Of a stretch of 64,000 nucleotides of DNA, positions 37,167-48,461 are shown piece by piece. Position 1 is the stretch's first letter; each line of letters begins with the position of its first letter. Source of the DNA: Botryosphaeria dothidea (lineage: Eukaryota > Ascomycota > Dothideomycetes > Botryosphaeriales > Botryosphaeriaceae); the NCBI GenBank assembly GCA_011503125.2, contig WWBZ02000001.1, positions 4,960,001-5,024,000 of the forward strand. The letters are read 5' to 3'. Below the pieces are notes generated by a model. It was given only the letters and a program-made list of their open reading frames with translations. It searched no databases and was not told the origin of the DNA. A program made the translations under genes and the position numbers.

Positions 37167-38192
37167 TGCGGGATGGTGGTGTGATTGATGGAGACGATGG
37201 ATTGTGGGGTTTGGTGGGTCGCAGGAATTGGGTCGCGAATAGTGACACGAGCGAAGTGGATTCGGTAATGGTTGGTTTCCTAAATGGGAGATTTATGAGC
37301 GTAGAGCATGCCGCTGGTATGTCATACCTGCGACCATCGTCTATTCATGCGGGAGGAAAGACATTCAGACACTCGCCGCCCAGTAGGCTTCATGAGTTTC
37401 TCGTCTGGGTCTTAGAAGGCTTCGAGAATGTGTTCCCAGTGTCTCTGGAACGCGAATGCCGTACTTTGAACGCCGAAAATCGTTGGGAATTTATTCGCGG
37501 GCACTCACGATGACGTTTGTGCGGTCTCCACGCGGAGCGCACATCTGCGGGAGCGATGACGACAGACAAGCAGACAAGGCGCGCGCGGCGCGGGGATCGA
37601 CACTGCCGAGCGCCTCCCTCCGCTGACGTCCGCCCCAATATTCTTTTCCCTGTACGAGCCGCAGCCCAATGACCAGATTAACATGTGGTTCCGCGTGCCG
37701 CTGTCGTTCGCTCAACGGTTGGGCGGCAGCAGGTACCGCGTTCCGGGTGGCGATCGAAGGTTCAGCGACTGATGCAGGGTCCTGGCTAGATCGGAGCAAC
37801 TAACAGCCTCTGCCAGGTCTTGACAGGGCCAGACCCGCAAGGGACTCTGCTCTTGGATGACGCTGACTTCTCCCAAGGACGGGCTGGCGCCACGATGTCG
37901 TGGCATGCTCCTACAATCATCGATGGCGCTTCAGGAAAGAGCGTAGGAGCAGATGGGCGTTTCACTCTGTCTTTATCTTCGCCCCCGCCATGCCCTGCTC
38001 CTATTTCTTCTGTCCCTACAGGCTGCCCTTATGACGAGCGGTCCCCACAACTTCAGCCGATCTAATCTTGATCCCACCTACTGCCCGGGTCTTGCTCCCA
38101 GTCTATTACTTTTACTACTAGCCTCTGTCCTTTATTTTTCTACTTCATCTCCGCCTTCACCCTCGTCCCTCCACATCTAACCCGCCGCCGTC
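37167..38192. other. Intergenic, APC8 3' end to hydrolase promoter
   Basis: No gene is visible in this 1 kb. The last 100 bases before the hydrolase ATG are strongly pyrimidine-rich (for example TCTACTTCATCTCCGCCTTC), a common fungal leader or transcription-start signal. Confidence 0.65.
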
Positions 38193-39527
38193 ATGAACGG
38201 TGAAAAGCCTCCGGCCGAAACGTCGGCGAAAAGTGCCGCTGAAGCCTACGGAAACATCGACACCAGTGAGAACTCCGGCATCGACGTCACACACAAGCAG
38301 AACCGCACGGCGCGCACCACCCTCCTCCATCAATTCCTCCGGCCGTTCCGCAGCCAACTCGTCAAGCCGAGCGATCCTTTCCCGCCGGGCTCACCGCAGC
38401 TAACGCCGCACCCGTCCTGCATTAAGATCTGCGGCGTCCGCGAGCGCAAGGTCGCAGACATCTACCTGTACGACCTCGTCCCGGAAGCTACGCACAAGAC
38501 GACGTCGAGGGCGACGACAAGCACCGCGGCCTCGCACCTCAGCACGGCCGGCGAGATCGCGCACGAGGCGGCCGAGGAGGAAACGCTGCGCAAGAACCGC
38601 GAAAATACGAGGGGCATCGTAAGGCGGATATACTACATTGCCGGGGGCAGCTGGCGCGAGCCGCCCAGCCACCAGCACTGGAAGTTCATGGCCAAGCTGG
38701 CGGCGGCTACGCCGGGAACAGCGGTTAGTGTCGTCAGCGTGCCACTGGCGCCGAACGAGACGGCCAGTACGGTCTTTCCGCGTTTGCTGACGCTGTATGA
38801 GCGTGTTATGGAGGAGTCGACCTCGAAGGGCGAGAGGGTTATTTGGGCTGGAGATAGCAGCGGTGGGAACATCGTGCTAGGACTTGTGGGAGAGGCGTTG
38901 AGGGTCGGCAGAACGGGACCCGACGCCCATGAGGTTGCGAGAAGGGCGAGCGTGATCGGCGAAACCGGGGAGAAGAACGATGGGTTCCCCCGCGAGCGAC
39001 CGGATCTGGAGCGTGGGAAGACAGCGGATGAGATCGTGGAGTTCGCGGCTGATGAGGCGATGTCGGTCGAAGCTAGAGAAGGCGTCAAGCCACTGCCGGC
39101 TCCATCCGCCCTTTTGATCATCTGTCCCAGTGTGGATGCCCGGAGAGAGAACGAGAAGATCGAGGCGATACAGGACAAGGATCCGATCCTGATTGCTGCG
39201 GAGAGCAAGCAACAGGCCGCCGACTGGGCTGGGGATTGGTCTCTGGACGATGAGCGCATCAGTCCAGCGGTCAACTACACGGGCAAGGATAACCTGATCG
39301 AATTGCTGTCGGAGAAGGGTGTGAAGGTCCATGGGATAACCGCGGGTTACGACATTCTCAGTCCTGACGCTATAGTCTTGAGGGAGAGGCTGGAGAAAGG
39401 AGGCGTGTATGGGAAGTGGCTGCACTGGGACAAACAGATGCACTGCTTCCCATTAGCGTGGTTCTACGGACTTCCAGAGAGCAAGGAAGGGTTGCATTGG
39501 ATAATAGATGTCCTTCAAGACGAATAG
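38193..39527 (+). CDS. Alpha/beta hydrolase (hormone-sensitive-lipase-like fold)
   Basis: This is a single-exon gene of 444 residues. The nucleophile elbow is GDSSGG at 220-225, with Ser222 as the likely nucleophile. Asp387 or Asp392 (GYDILSPDA) and His417 (DKQMHCFP) complete the triad. The position that normally carries the HGG oxyanion motif reads YYIAGGSW (148-154), so the first His is replaced. LLIICPSVDARRENE and RISPAVNYTGKDNL fit esterase or steryl-deacetylase-like members. A charged insertion of about 60 residues lies between the nucleophile and the later strand. No signal peptide or membrane segment is evident, suggesting a cytosolic esterase. It sits 1.25 kb upstream of, and in the same direction as, a Baeyer-Villiger-type monooxygenase, an arrangement that could let it hydrolyse the ester product. 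The substrate is unknown. Confidence 0.88.
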   Translation: MNGEKPPAETSAKSAAEAYGNIDTSENSGIDVTHKQNRTARTTLLHQFLRPFRSQLVKPSDPFPPGSPQLTPHPSCIKICGVRERKVADIYLYDLVPEATHKTTSRATTSTAASHLSTAGEIAHEAAEEETLRKNRENTRGIVRRIYYIAGGSWREPPSHQHWKFMAKLAAATPGTAVSVVSVPLAPNETASTVFPRLLTLYERVMEESTSKGERVIWAGDSSGGNIVLGLVGEALRVGRTGPDAHEVARRASVIGETGEKNDGFPRERPDLERGKTADEIVEFAADEAMSVEAREGVKPLPAPSALLIICPSVDARRENEKIEAIQDKDPILIAAESKQQAADWAGDWSLDDERISPAVNYTGKDNLIELLSEKGVKVHGITAGYDILSPDAIVLRERLEKGGVYGKWLHWDKQMHCFPLAWFYGLPESKEGLHWIIDVLQDE

Positions 39528-40778
39528 TTGTGAGGGATGCAGATACCCACGGAGGGGGAATCTGCTGGGGATCAAGAGGTTCTCGTTCAGAAATGCCAAG
39601 ATAGAGTGGACTAGATCAACGGTTATGAAGACACCCGAGGACGAACGCTAGGGCAATAGAGGTGTTCGTGCTGAGGGCGTATTTCTGATTTTGGTCAGCG
39701 CTTCGGGTGCATCGTGATGCCGGTGTAGGCAACGCAATAACGCTATGGCGTTTTAGGTTTTCCTTCTTAAATTACCAGACCTGGAAAAAATGCTGCGCGA
39801 TCATCCGAAATCTTGTCCGGGTTCCGCCAAGGTTCCGCGACTCGACAGCATCGCGTCTTCTTATATTGACCCACAGGGATGCTTACATACGAACAGATAC
39901 GCTACCGCAAATAGTAAATGGCTCCAGGAACGGGAATATGATTCTGTCCGACAGTTCTGGAAATCACGCGTGCTGGCTTTGCCGTGATGCCGAAACATGT
40001 GGATGCGCGCTATAAACGCCGAGTCAGGCAGCGCGCGAGAGCTGCTCATTGGTGCCTTCACGCTACACCAGGACTCCACAAGACGCCTCGGTAAAGGTGC
40101 ACTCCGAAGGGCCTAAGGTTCAATTTCCCCACGTCTTCGTCTTGGCTAGGCCGTCGCGTGTGCGAAAAAGAAAGCTATCCTGATCTTCATCTGAGACTGG
40201 CGTCGTGTTGGGAATGAATCAAGTCCAATCGGCATTTCGCAACTTGGTGTTGGAGTTGATTAGCATCTTCCTGGGGCGACAGAGTACGTGCGTAAACGAC
40301 ACACGGTACAACAGGCTCCACATCTCCAGAATTTGCCCCTCTCGGAGTGCGGCTGTGGCGGGCGCTTATGCAGTTGTGGAAGATGCCTCGGTCTTGCCCC
40401 AGGTTTGTGCGCCACAGGCAGAGGCTTAGTTCTTGCTACGCCCTCCTTGGATGGCGCGACAATTTTCGGCCGATAGGAAGCGTTTGCGTCAGGTGGAGCG
40501 TGCTGTTGATCCTGTGGGTAGCACGACCGAGGCACATACCACCTGCTCCGCTGTCTTCCCTGGGACTGATTTATAAAGAATCGTGCACGGCGCGTATCAT
40601 GAATTCGCACCCATTTCAGACTGCTGCAACACTAGGATATTTTTTCCCGCCTATCTGACATCACCGCGTCACTTTGTGCGACATCAGCCACCAACGCCTA
40701 CGACTTTGCCCCCAGCCAAAAATTCGGCGCAGAACTTTCTGACCAAGCTCACGCCACTTCCAACGGGATTCCATCACA
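39528..40778. other. Intergenic, 1.25 kb
   Basis: I found no coding exon. The last 150 bases form the C/A-rich leader of the monooxygenase gene. A TTCAATT motif at 40118 resembles a tRNA B box, but no pairing arms support it. Confidence 0.6.
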
Positions 40779-42248
40779 ATGGCTGAAAAGCCTAACGACT
40801 ACGATGTCATCATCGTCGGAGCTGGCATCTCCGGTATCAATGCTGCCTACCGCGTCCAAACACAGTTGCCAGCGGGTACAAAATACACAATTCTTGAGGC
40901 GCGCGATAACATGGGCGGAACCTGGGATCTGTTCAAATACCCTGGTATCCGCTCAGACTCAGACTTGCACACCTTCGGATTTCCTTTTCGCCCGTGGGAC
41001 GAGCAGAAGGCCATCGCCGATGGTGCTTCTATCGTGAAGTACATCAAGAAGACCGCAGCAACATATGGCATCGACCAGCACATCCAGTACTGCCACAAGC
41101 TGATATCTGCAAACTGGTCGTCCGAATCTCAGAACTGGTCTCTTGATGTCGACGGGAATGGCGAGAAAAAGAGGTTGAATACATCTTTTCTGCTTATGGC
41201 GACCGGTTATTACGACTACGATGAACCGCTTCAGACGACCATTCCCGGTCTTGAAAACTTCAAGGGCACTACAGTGCATCCCCAGTTCTGGCCGGAAGGT
41301 TTGGACTACTCAAACAAGAGGGTGGCTATCATTGGCAGTGGCGCAACAGCCATCACTCTCCTCCCCGTTCTCGCTGAGAAGGCCAAGCATGCCGTTATGC
41401 TGCAACGTTCTCCTGGCTACATCATTTCCCTCCCCACCGTCAGTCCTCTCGACAAAATCACACGCGCCATCTGGCCGACATGGATCGCACATACGCTTAT
41501 CCGCTGGCGTTTCCTAGTCCAGGGCTACCTCTTCTTCCACTTCTGTCGCACCTTCCCCAATGCTGCCCGCAAGCTCATCCGTCTGGGCACGGTGAAGCAG
41601 CTCCCCAAAAATGTCTCGCACGATCCCCACTTCGTCCCTAACTACAACCCGTGGGAGCAGCGCATGTGTGTCTGCCCCGACGGTGACTTCTACAAGTCTC
41701 TACAGGAAGGCCGCTCCAGCATCGCCACCGGCTCAATCAAGACCGTGACCGACCGCTCCATCGAACTCGAGAACGGCGAGCGCATCGACGACCTCGACGT
41801 CATCGTCACGGCCACCGGCCTCAAGATCCAGATCGGTGGAGGAGCCAAGCTCCTTGTCAACGGCGAAGAGGTCAAGCCAGGCGACAAGTTCATCTGGAAG
41901 GGCCTTATGCTCCAAGACGTGCCTAACGCGGCCTTCGTCATCGGTTATACCAACGCTTCGTGGACGCTCGGTGCCGACGCGACGGCGCAGCTGGTCACGC
42001 GTTTGATCAACCACATGCGCTCGAAGGGTATGACGAGCGCGGTGCCGAGGATTCAGAGCCAGGAGGACTTGCAGCCCATGCCGGTGCTGAACCTCAATTC
42101 AACGTACGTGCAGAAGGCTTCGGGCGTGTTGCCCAAGGCAGGCGATAAGGGACCTTGGGTGGCGAGGAAGAGCTATTTTACGGATATTTGGAATGCGAAA
42201 TTTGGAGATATCAAGACGGGGTTGCAGTTCTACCGGGTGTCCACTTAG
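40779..42248 (+). CDS. Flavin-dependent Baeyer-Villiger-type monooxygenase
   Basis: This is a single-exon gene of 489 residues. The N-terminal FAD Rossmann motif GAGISG is at 14-19, with the glutamate of TILEARDNMGGTWD closing the fold. The fingerprint FxGxxxHxxxW(P/D) is fully present as FKGTTVHPQFWP at 161-172, which marks class B Baeyer-Villiger monooxygenases. The NADPH motif GSGATA is at 186-191, and the late VTATG motif is also present. These enzymes insert oxygen into ketones using NADPH and O2 to give esters or lactones. Its length and sequence layout resemble bacterial EthA-type enzymes more than long steroid-type ones, judged from memory. It has no introns and no signal peptide, although HTLIRWRFLVQGYLFFHF (about 237-254) is hydrophobic and could touch membranes. 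The preceding hydrolase gene may act with it. Confidence 0.93.
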   Translation: MAEKPNDYDVIIVGAGISGINAAYRVQTQLPAGTKYTILEARDNMGGTWDLFKYPGIRSDSDLHTFGFPFRPWDEQKAIADGASIVKYIKKTAATYGIDQHIQYCHKLISANWSSESQNWSLDVDGNGEKKRLNTSFLLMATGYYDYDEPLQTTIPGLENFKGTTVHPQFWPEGLDYSNKRVAIIGSGATAITLLPVLAEKAKHAVMLQRSPGYIISLPTVSPLDKITRAIWPTWIAHTLIRWRFLVQGYLFFHFCRTFPNAARKLIRLGTVKQLPKNVSHDPHFVPNYNPWEQRMCVCPDGDFYKSLQEGRSSIATGSIKTVTDRSIELENGERIDDLDVIVTATGLKIQIGGGAKLLVNGEEVKPGDKFIWKGLMLQDVPNAAFVIGYTNASWTLGADATAQLVTRLINHMRSKGMTSAVPRIQSQEDLQPMPVLNLNSTYVQKASGVLPKAGDKGPWVARKSYFTDIWNAKFGDIKTGLQFYRVST

Positions 42249-42665
42249 GTAGGTTGGGTCTCAAAGACGGAGAGTGATACTCAATGGCAAGCAAAATGGC
42301 GAGGGCAATGCGTTTTTTGGTTCGATGCTCATAACCTCTTTATTAGTCGCCGGGTTGCTCTGCGGCGCTTTGCTTCTAGCTACCACTATTGTAGACAGGT
42401 ACCAGTTAGCCGTGAAACATCAGCTTCATAAAACCCGATGAGAAAATCTTTGAGGTATCATCGCTTTCGAATGTTTTGCAACCGCGACCGTGGGGAAGAT
42501 ACTGTGATGCAAAGTGACGGGCTCTCTCTTTAATTAGCCCGCCGAATCAAAGCACGTGGGCACGCGTTACTAAGGCCGTCAGCGCGTTCGGGCAAGCCAC
42601 CGCGATATTATCCGCCGCTTTGTTGCCTGAGACGACTTCAGAAGTCTTTGCAACCCATTTCCGAC
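42249..42665. promoter_or_regulatory. Promoter region of the Rad9/Crb2-like gene
   Basis: These 417 bp contain the monooxygenase 3' region and the checkpoint gene promoter. A CACGTGGGCACGCG stretch near 42553 includes an E-box-like CACGTG and an MCB-like ACGCG. MCB sites drive G1/S genes in yeasts, so this is suggestive only. Confidence 0.4.
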
Positions 42666-45600
42666 ATGGAGGACGATTTCGAAGATACGCTGGATACACA
42701 GCGCATAGCTGAGATCAGGAAGATGGTACGGTCACTTCATGCTTCACGGCCCTTGCGCGCAACCCCGGTCTGCTTCAGCGGAGATCGCGTACCCATGCCG
42801 CTTTTATGCACTCGTTTGTGCACATCTCGCAGCGTCGCCCAGGTACATGACTTGAGAGCAAGCTGACCGCTCACAAATCACCAGACTTCGAGCCCAGCTG
42901 TGCACTTTACGCTGCCCGACGCGTCGGTCGCTGCAACGCGTCTGCCTGACTCCGCCGGCGACTGTGACGCGAATCGCCGCTCCGACGCCGCTAACGCCAT
43001 CGCCGTCCACCGCCGCGACGAACACTCTGAGCACAACGACGACAGCGGCCATATTCTTGCTCGATCTCCGCAGCCCGACGTGCCCACCTATCGTCATCGC
43101 CGCCGCACGTCCGCCCTCAATGCCAATCCCGTCCCACACCTGACACCATATCGATCCGCTCCGACCGTCCCTACGCCTGCGGCACTCGACGCGATATACA
43201 CACAGTGCAGGATGTTTCATTCATTCAATGGCTTCGAGGGAGACACCCAGCCCCTAGATTCCCAAATATACCGAGATTTTCAAAAGGGTCTTGGAGCGGA
43301 GCATGGGACGCCTGCGCCTGAGGCGGAAGCTGCTCCCGAGATAAGCACCGCGGATGATTGCGGCGAGCAATCCTACGAGGGCGATTCTGGGCATATCGAT
43401 ATCTTGGGCAACTTTCAGAGCATTGAGCACATCGAAGATGTAACGGCGCCACCCACCCAGGCGTCAGTGAACGGAGCACCGCAGCCACATACCAATGGCG
43501 TCGCCCTGGAGTCGCAAGGTCAAGCAGAAATGCCTACTCAACCACTATTCGTACAGCCGGAGACGCCTGCGATGGCAGGCAAGAAGCGAAATAATCGAGG
43601 GGATGTTCTAAGCTCAGCCACACGCACGCCTGGCTCTGCGATAAATCCAAACTTGTTCAACAATGGCACAGGCGCCCCGACACTGTCCATGAGCCAAGTG
43701 TTCAACGATACCCAAGGCAATTCCTCCCCACAGTTGGGCGGCCCTCGCTCTGATGTCATATTCCAGCGACCTTCGCCGAATCTCTTCATGCGCTTCTCGT
43801 CCGATGCGGTCGCGATGTCCTCGCCGACGAAGGCCAACCACAGTCAATTCTCCCGCGCAGCAACGGAACCTAGAGATTCATACACATCAATGAAGGAGTC
43901 TCAGGAGACTCGCGATCGCCAGCGGAAAGCGGAACTCGAAGCCGAGCTGGAGCACCTCAGGTCTGACAGTTGCGATGAACTGGATGATGACGTTACGTAT
44001 GAGCGCCGAAAGGCCGAAAGAAGCAGGGTACAAACGGAACTTCGCCACTTGGCCTCGAAGCTTGCTACAACAATGAACGGATTGGGCCAGGACAAGGCAC
44101 AGAATCCCGCGTTCACTAGGAGCGATACGGCGCTGTTCACACCTGCAAGGTTCAATCTGCAGAGAAAGAATGTCGTGGAGATATTCGACGATGTTGACAG
44201 GTCGGATTCCGAAGGCGAATTGGCTTCCGATCCGCCAACGATTCAGAAGCCCCTGCGTTTGTCGCAATCGAATGGCATTGAGGTGCCCATGACTTCCTCG
44301 CGACCCTCGGCACGAGCTACAAAGCCTAATCCTATCGATTCACCAATCGCTACTGATGGCATTTCGAGCAGCCAGAACAGCGCCCGGAAAAGCCAGACTC
44401 ATACAAACAGAACATTCAAGAAACTGCTTGAAGCCGGAGATGAAGTCGCAGTAGCCGACTCTCAACCCAGGAACACTCAGGCTGAGGAAGACAGCAATCA
44501 AATGCCATCCCACCTACTTGATGTATCGTCCCTGGAGGCGCGCGTCGCCCAGTCGCAGTATTCAGTCATGACCGATGGTAGACGTGCTGAGATGGATGCT
44601 CATGTCAACAAGACGCTCAAAACTTCGTCACTTCCGCAACCTCCCGCGGATACAAGCCAGATGGTCAATGCAGTTGATGATAGCGGTTACGTTGAGGACG
44701 CAGAAAAGGAGATTCCTAGCAGTCCCCCGATTTATGCGCCTGCGGATGAAGATGAGCTTGAAGAGGAGAATGCTAGTCAGGATGGCATTGCAAGTGATGC
44801 CGAAGACCATGATAGATTTGGCTTGAATTATGATTACGATAAGCCCGACATGTCTCAGATGCATGACGACGAAGGGCCTGACTACATGGATTCTTCTAGC
44901 AGGTATAGTGAGCAGGGCGACGAGGAAGAGGGAGAGGAGGGGGAAATTGATACAGTAGGTCAGCATGACGACGAAGGCATCGAAGAGGATCCTCAGGTAC
45001 ACGCAGTAGCGGAAAGGGACGCACCAGGGTCACAAGAGGCGTGCCAAGAAGAGAATGCTCAAGATGATGACCACACGGCCAGTCGAGAGGGAAGCCCCGC
45101 CCGTGCAGTCACGCCTGCCTCACATGCAAACAAAACATCGGAGACCCAGCGGACCATTCCTGAAACAGATCCCTTTGAGGAAACACCAGCATTGTCTTCA
45201 CAACGTCACGAACCGGATCCCGCTTCTTCCACCTCAAGCATAGTGCAGAACACCGCTCAAAATACCAATTACAATATCGCGCAAAGTAGCGTACAGCAAG
45301 ACCAACAAAGCAACGACGCATCCGACGCTGTCGATTCTCGAGAGATGCACACTTACAGTACCGCACAGACTCACATTTCTGATTCGAACTCACCACGAAA
45401 ATTGGTGCAAAGTCCACACGAGGAACTAAGCCAGCGAACGCCCAGATCTTCACGACCTGTACGACGACTTACCGACATTGCCGCAGATCCTTCACAACGC
45501 AACGAGTCACTAGAAGACTTGGAAGACGCGATGGATATTCTCGATGATGCAGACAAGGAGTTCGCTGAGGTCATGGCCCTTCAGGCGCCTGGACCTGGTT

Positions 45601-47717
45601 CGTCACCATTCCGTCCTGCTAAGCGCATGAAAACCTACGGCCACCGTGCTCTTCGCGAGTATCCGAAGAAGGTCAACCGCCCTCCTTCTGTGTCGCCTAC
45701 CCCAGATACCGGAAAGGCACTCGAAGATAAAGAGGATGAGAACATTGCTGAGGAGGATATGGTATTCACAAAGCCTGCTGTCTTAAAGAAGAAGCTGGCA
45801 CGCTCGGTTCAAGAGACACCTCAGAAGAAGAACCCGTCGCCGAAGAAGGTCGCTGCGACGCGGTCAACCAAAACAAAGGGTGGTCAGAAGATAGCTGAAG
45901 AGGCCAAGAAGTCTCGGGCCCAAAAGAAGGGATCAACGAAGCCAAAGAGCACGGAGCCTGTTGAGACGAAATCCGTTGAGCAACAGCAGAACGATATGCC
46001 AGAACAAGAAGCAATCGCGGATCGCCAACCGGAGGCTTCAGATGCTCCTGCTGCACACCAGAACGGCTCGGATCATCTGGTCACAGAGGCCAAGCAGATC
46101 GTTGCTTCAAGTCGCGTACTTGCATTGTTCAAAGACCTCAAATCCGCCTACTATCCAGCGACTTGCCTGGGCGTCTCTGTTCAAGATGGCTCCAAGTATC
46201 GAATTCAATTCGATGATGGAACGGTCACTGACTTGGAGAAAATGCACGTCAGAAGTTTCAATCTCAAACCTGGCGACCAGGTAAGAGTTGACATGGCGAA
46301 GATGCGATCCAAGCCGTACATTGTTCGCGGTCTGAAGGATTTCTTGTCTGCGGAGCAGATTGTCGAGGCTAGTACGGGCGAGCAGGCTCCGCCTACTGAC
46401 ATCCACGGTGCAAAGACGTTGGTTCTTGAAGTCAAACAACGAGAGAGTATGCCTAAGAGCACTACGATAGAGATAGTCGAGGTACCGCTGAATAACATCT
46501 ACATCACCACCTCAATGTGGATTCACTTCAAGGACCGTATCTACGTCCATCCATCTGAGATTCTTGGGGTCAATCCACGTCCGCAAACGCCTTCTACGAA
46601 CATGTCTGCTCCAGGAACGCCAACTACTGGAAAGACACGTCGAACGGCCATTCCGACACCAGGAACGTCCATTCAGCATCCTACAACCGCTGCACCAGCA
46701 GGTACTGCGCCAGGCATCTTTTCTGATATGGCCTTCGCATTGACATTGCATGGGCCGGACGATGAACGCAAGAGCATTTCGAAGCTTATCCTCGAGAACG
46801 GTGGTCGCATACTCGACCCAGGCTTTGAGGTTCTATTCTCGTCAAACAATGCTAATGTAGCGGGTCCGACGAAGACGCCAGCCACTGCGTCCAAGACCTC
46901 CAAGGCCACCCCGGCCGATAAAAAGAAGTCTGTCTTGCTTTCAGTTGCAAACACGTCCGAGTCCAGCTCCACAGCCCTTGCGTTGACCACGCAAGCCACC
47001 GATTTCGGTTTCGTTGCGCTCATCTCCGACAAGCACTCCCGCCGTGCCAAGTATATACAGGCTCTGGCCCTCGGCTTGCCCTGCCTGTCGTACCACTGGC
47101 TCATCGATTCAATCTCATCACGCTCTCTTCACCCGTGGCACCTCTACCTTCTCCCTGCCGGGGAATCCGCGTTCCTCTCCGGCGCCATTCGCAGCCGCAC
47201 CCTCACCCCATACGATCCAGCCGGCGACGATGCAAAGCTGGAAGCGGTGCTGCAGCGCAGGCAGCGGTTGCTCGACGGGAAGAGCGTGCTGTTGGTTCTC
47301 AAGCCCGAGAGGGGCAAGGCGTACAGATTCCTGACCGCGGCTATGGGCGCTACGCGCGTGGCTTGGTGCCGCGATGTCAAGGAAGCGCGCAGGCTGTTGG
47401 ATAAGGATGAGTGGGATTGGGTGTACGTAGATGGCACTGAGACGGATGCGCTTTTCCCTGGTCTGGCCGCGCCTGGTCCGGGCGCCGTGGCGGGCAAGAA
47501 GAGGAAGAGGGGCAGTGCGGCGTCGTTTACGTCGACGGTGGCGGCGGAGAAGACGAACAGCTCGATGGCGGCATCTTCGTCATCCTTTGCGGAGAGAGAG
47601 AAGGAGACTGGTGATGTGAAGACGGTGGTGTTGGAGTCGGGCAGGATGGTTAAGGTCGTTGGCGATGAGTTAGTGATTCAGAGCTTGATCCTCGGGGCTC
47701 TGATTGAAGGTAATTAG
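42666..47717 (+). CDS. DNA-damage checkpoint mediator, Rad9/Crb2 (53BP1-type)
   Basis: This is a 1630-residue nuclear scaffold that recruits checkpoint kinases to damaged chromatin. The model has exon 1 at 42666-42725 ([20 protein letters not shown]) and exon 2 at 42885-47717. The 159-nt intron keeps frame into [14 protein letters not shown]. The first 1000 residues are low-complexity, acidic and full of SQ/TQ sites, the targets of ATM/ATR-type kinases. A Crb2-type Tudor domain spans about 1092-1165 ([39 protein letters not shown]), which in relatives binds histone H4 methylated on Lys20. Tandem BRCT domains follow at about 1299-1446 ([21 protein letters not shown]) and 1483-1545. Basic KKRKRG and KKKNPSPKK segments are candidate nuclear signals. 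The first intron is the least certain part of the model. Confidence 0.9.
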
Positions 47718-48461
47718 AGTGTGGCGAAGGTGGTTGCTTTCTCTTCGGTATTCCCTGTCTGATATAGAAGGAACGGGTTTCTCAAAATATAGGCACTCGA
47801 CGGAAAATAGGGGTTGTGTAAGATAGGCGTTTTCTGGAGGGGTATACATAAGTGTTTGCTTTAAACACATGCTTCGGTGGTCTCTTCAAGGATGGTTCGG
47901 GTAGAGAACAGGTGTTACACATGGCTGGAAGTCAGAGGAAATGACAGTAGAAATGTAAATGAGCGATTAATCGATTCTCGGCTTGCTTAGTGAGGTCCTT
48001 ACACTTCAAGACCGGTTTGACCAAATGAGCATGTGAAAGGTGCAATTTGTTTGTTAAAATGAACTCTGTAGGAGAAATAGGAAGGCAGGTCACTTAATGT
48101 GGCAATGGCAAGCGAAACAATTGATGACGCTCACAGATGTCATCTGCGGACTTCACTCGCCACCCACAGTTGAACTACTCCGATTTATTCAGACTTCCTA
48201 TCTCTAAAACTAGTATCCTCTCAGGTCTCTAACTGTCTGATATCCTGTTTGGTTCTATGAGCCTATCCTACTGCTCCTTCTATTCTCCTGTGATCCTCGA
48301 ACACGGCTCATACAGCACCTTTCAGTGCTTGATCTGTCGCGCCATTGTGGCTCTCTTCCAATGCCTTCGAAATGGCACCATTGCTGCCCCTCCCGCCGGT
48401 CCCATCGGCCTGAGCTTCTGCCGCGATCGCGGCATCCACGTCTGTGGTGATTTTTTTTACG
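47718..48461. other. Convergent intergenic region
   Basis: This 744 bp AT-balanced region lies between the 3' ends of the checkpoint and AIG2-like genes. Nothing is recognised in it. Confidence 0.65.

Noticed and set aside
40110..40135. tRNA B-box-like GGTTCAATTTCCCC
   Set aside because: The flanking bases do not form a T stem, and no acceptor stem is found.
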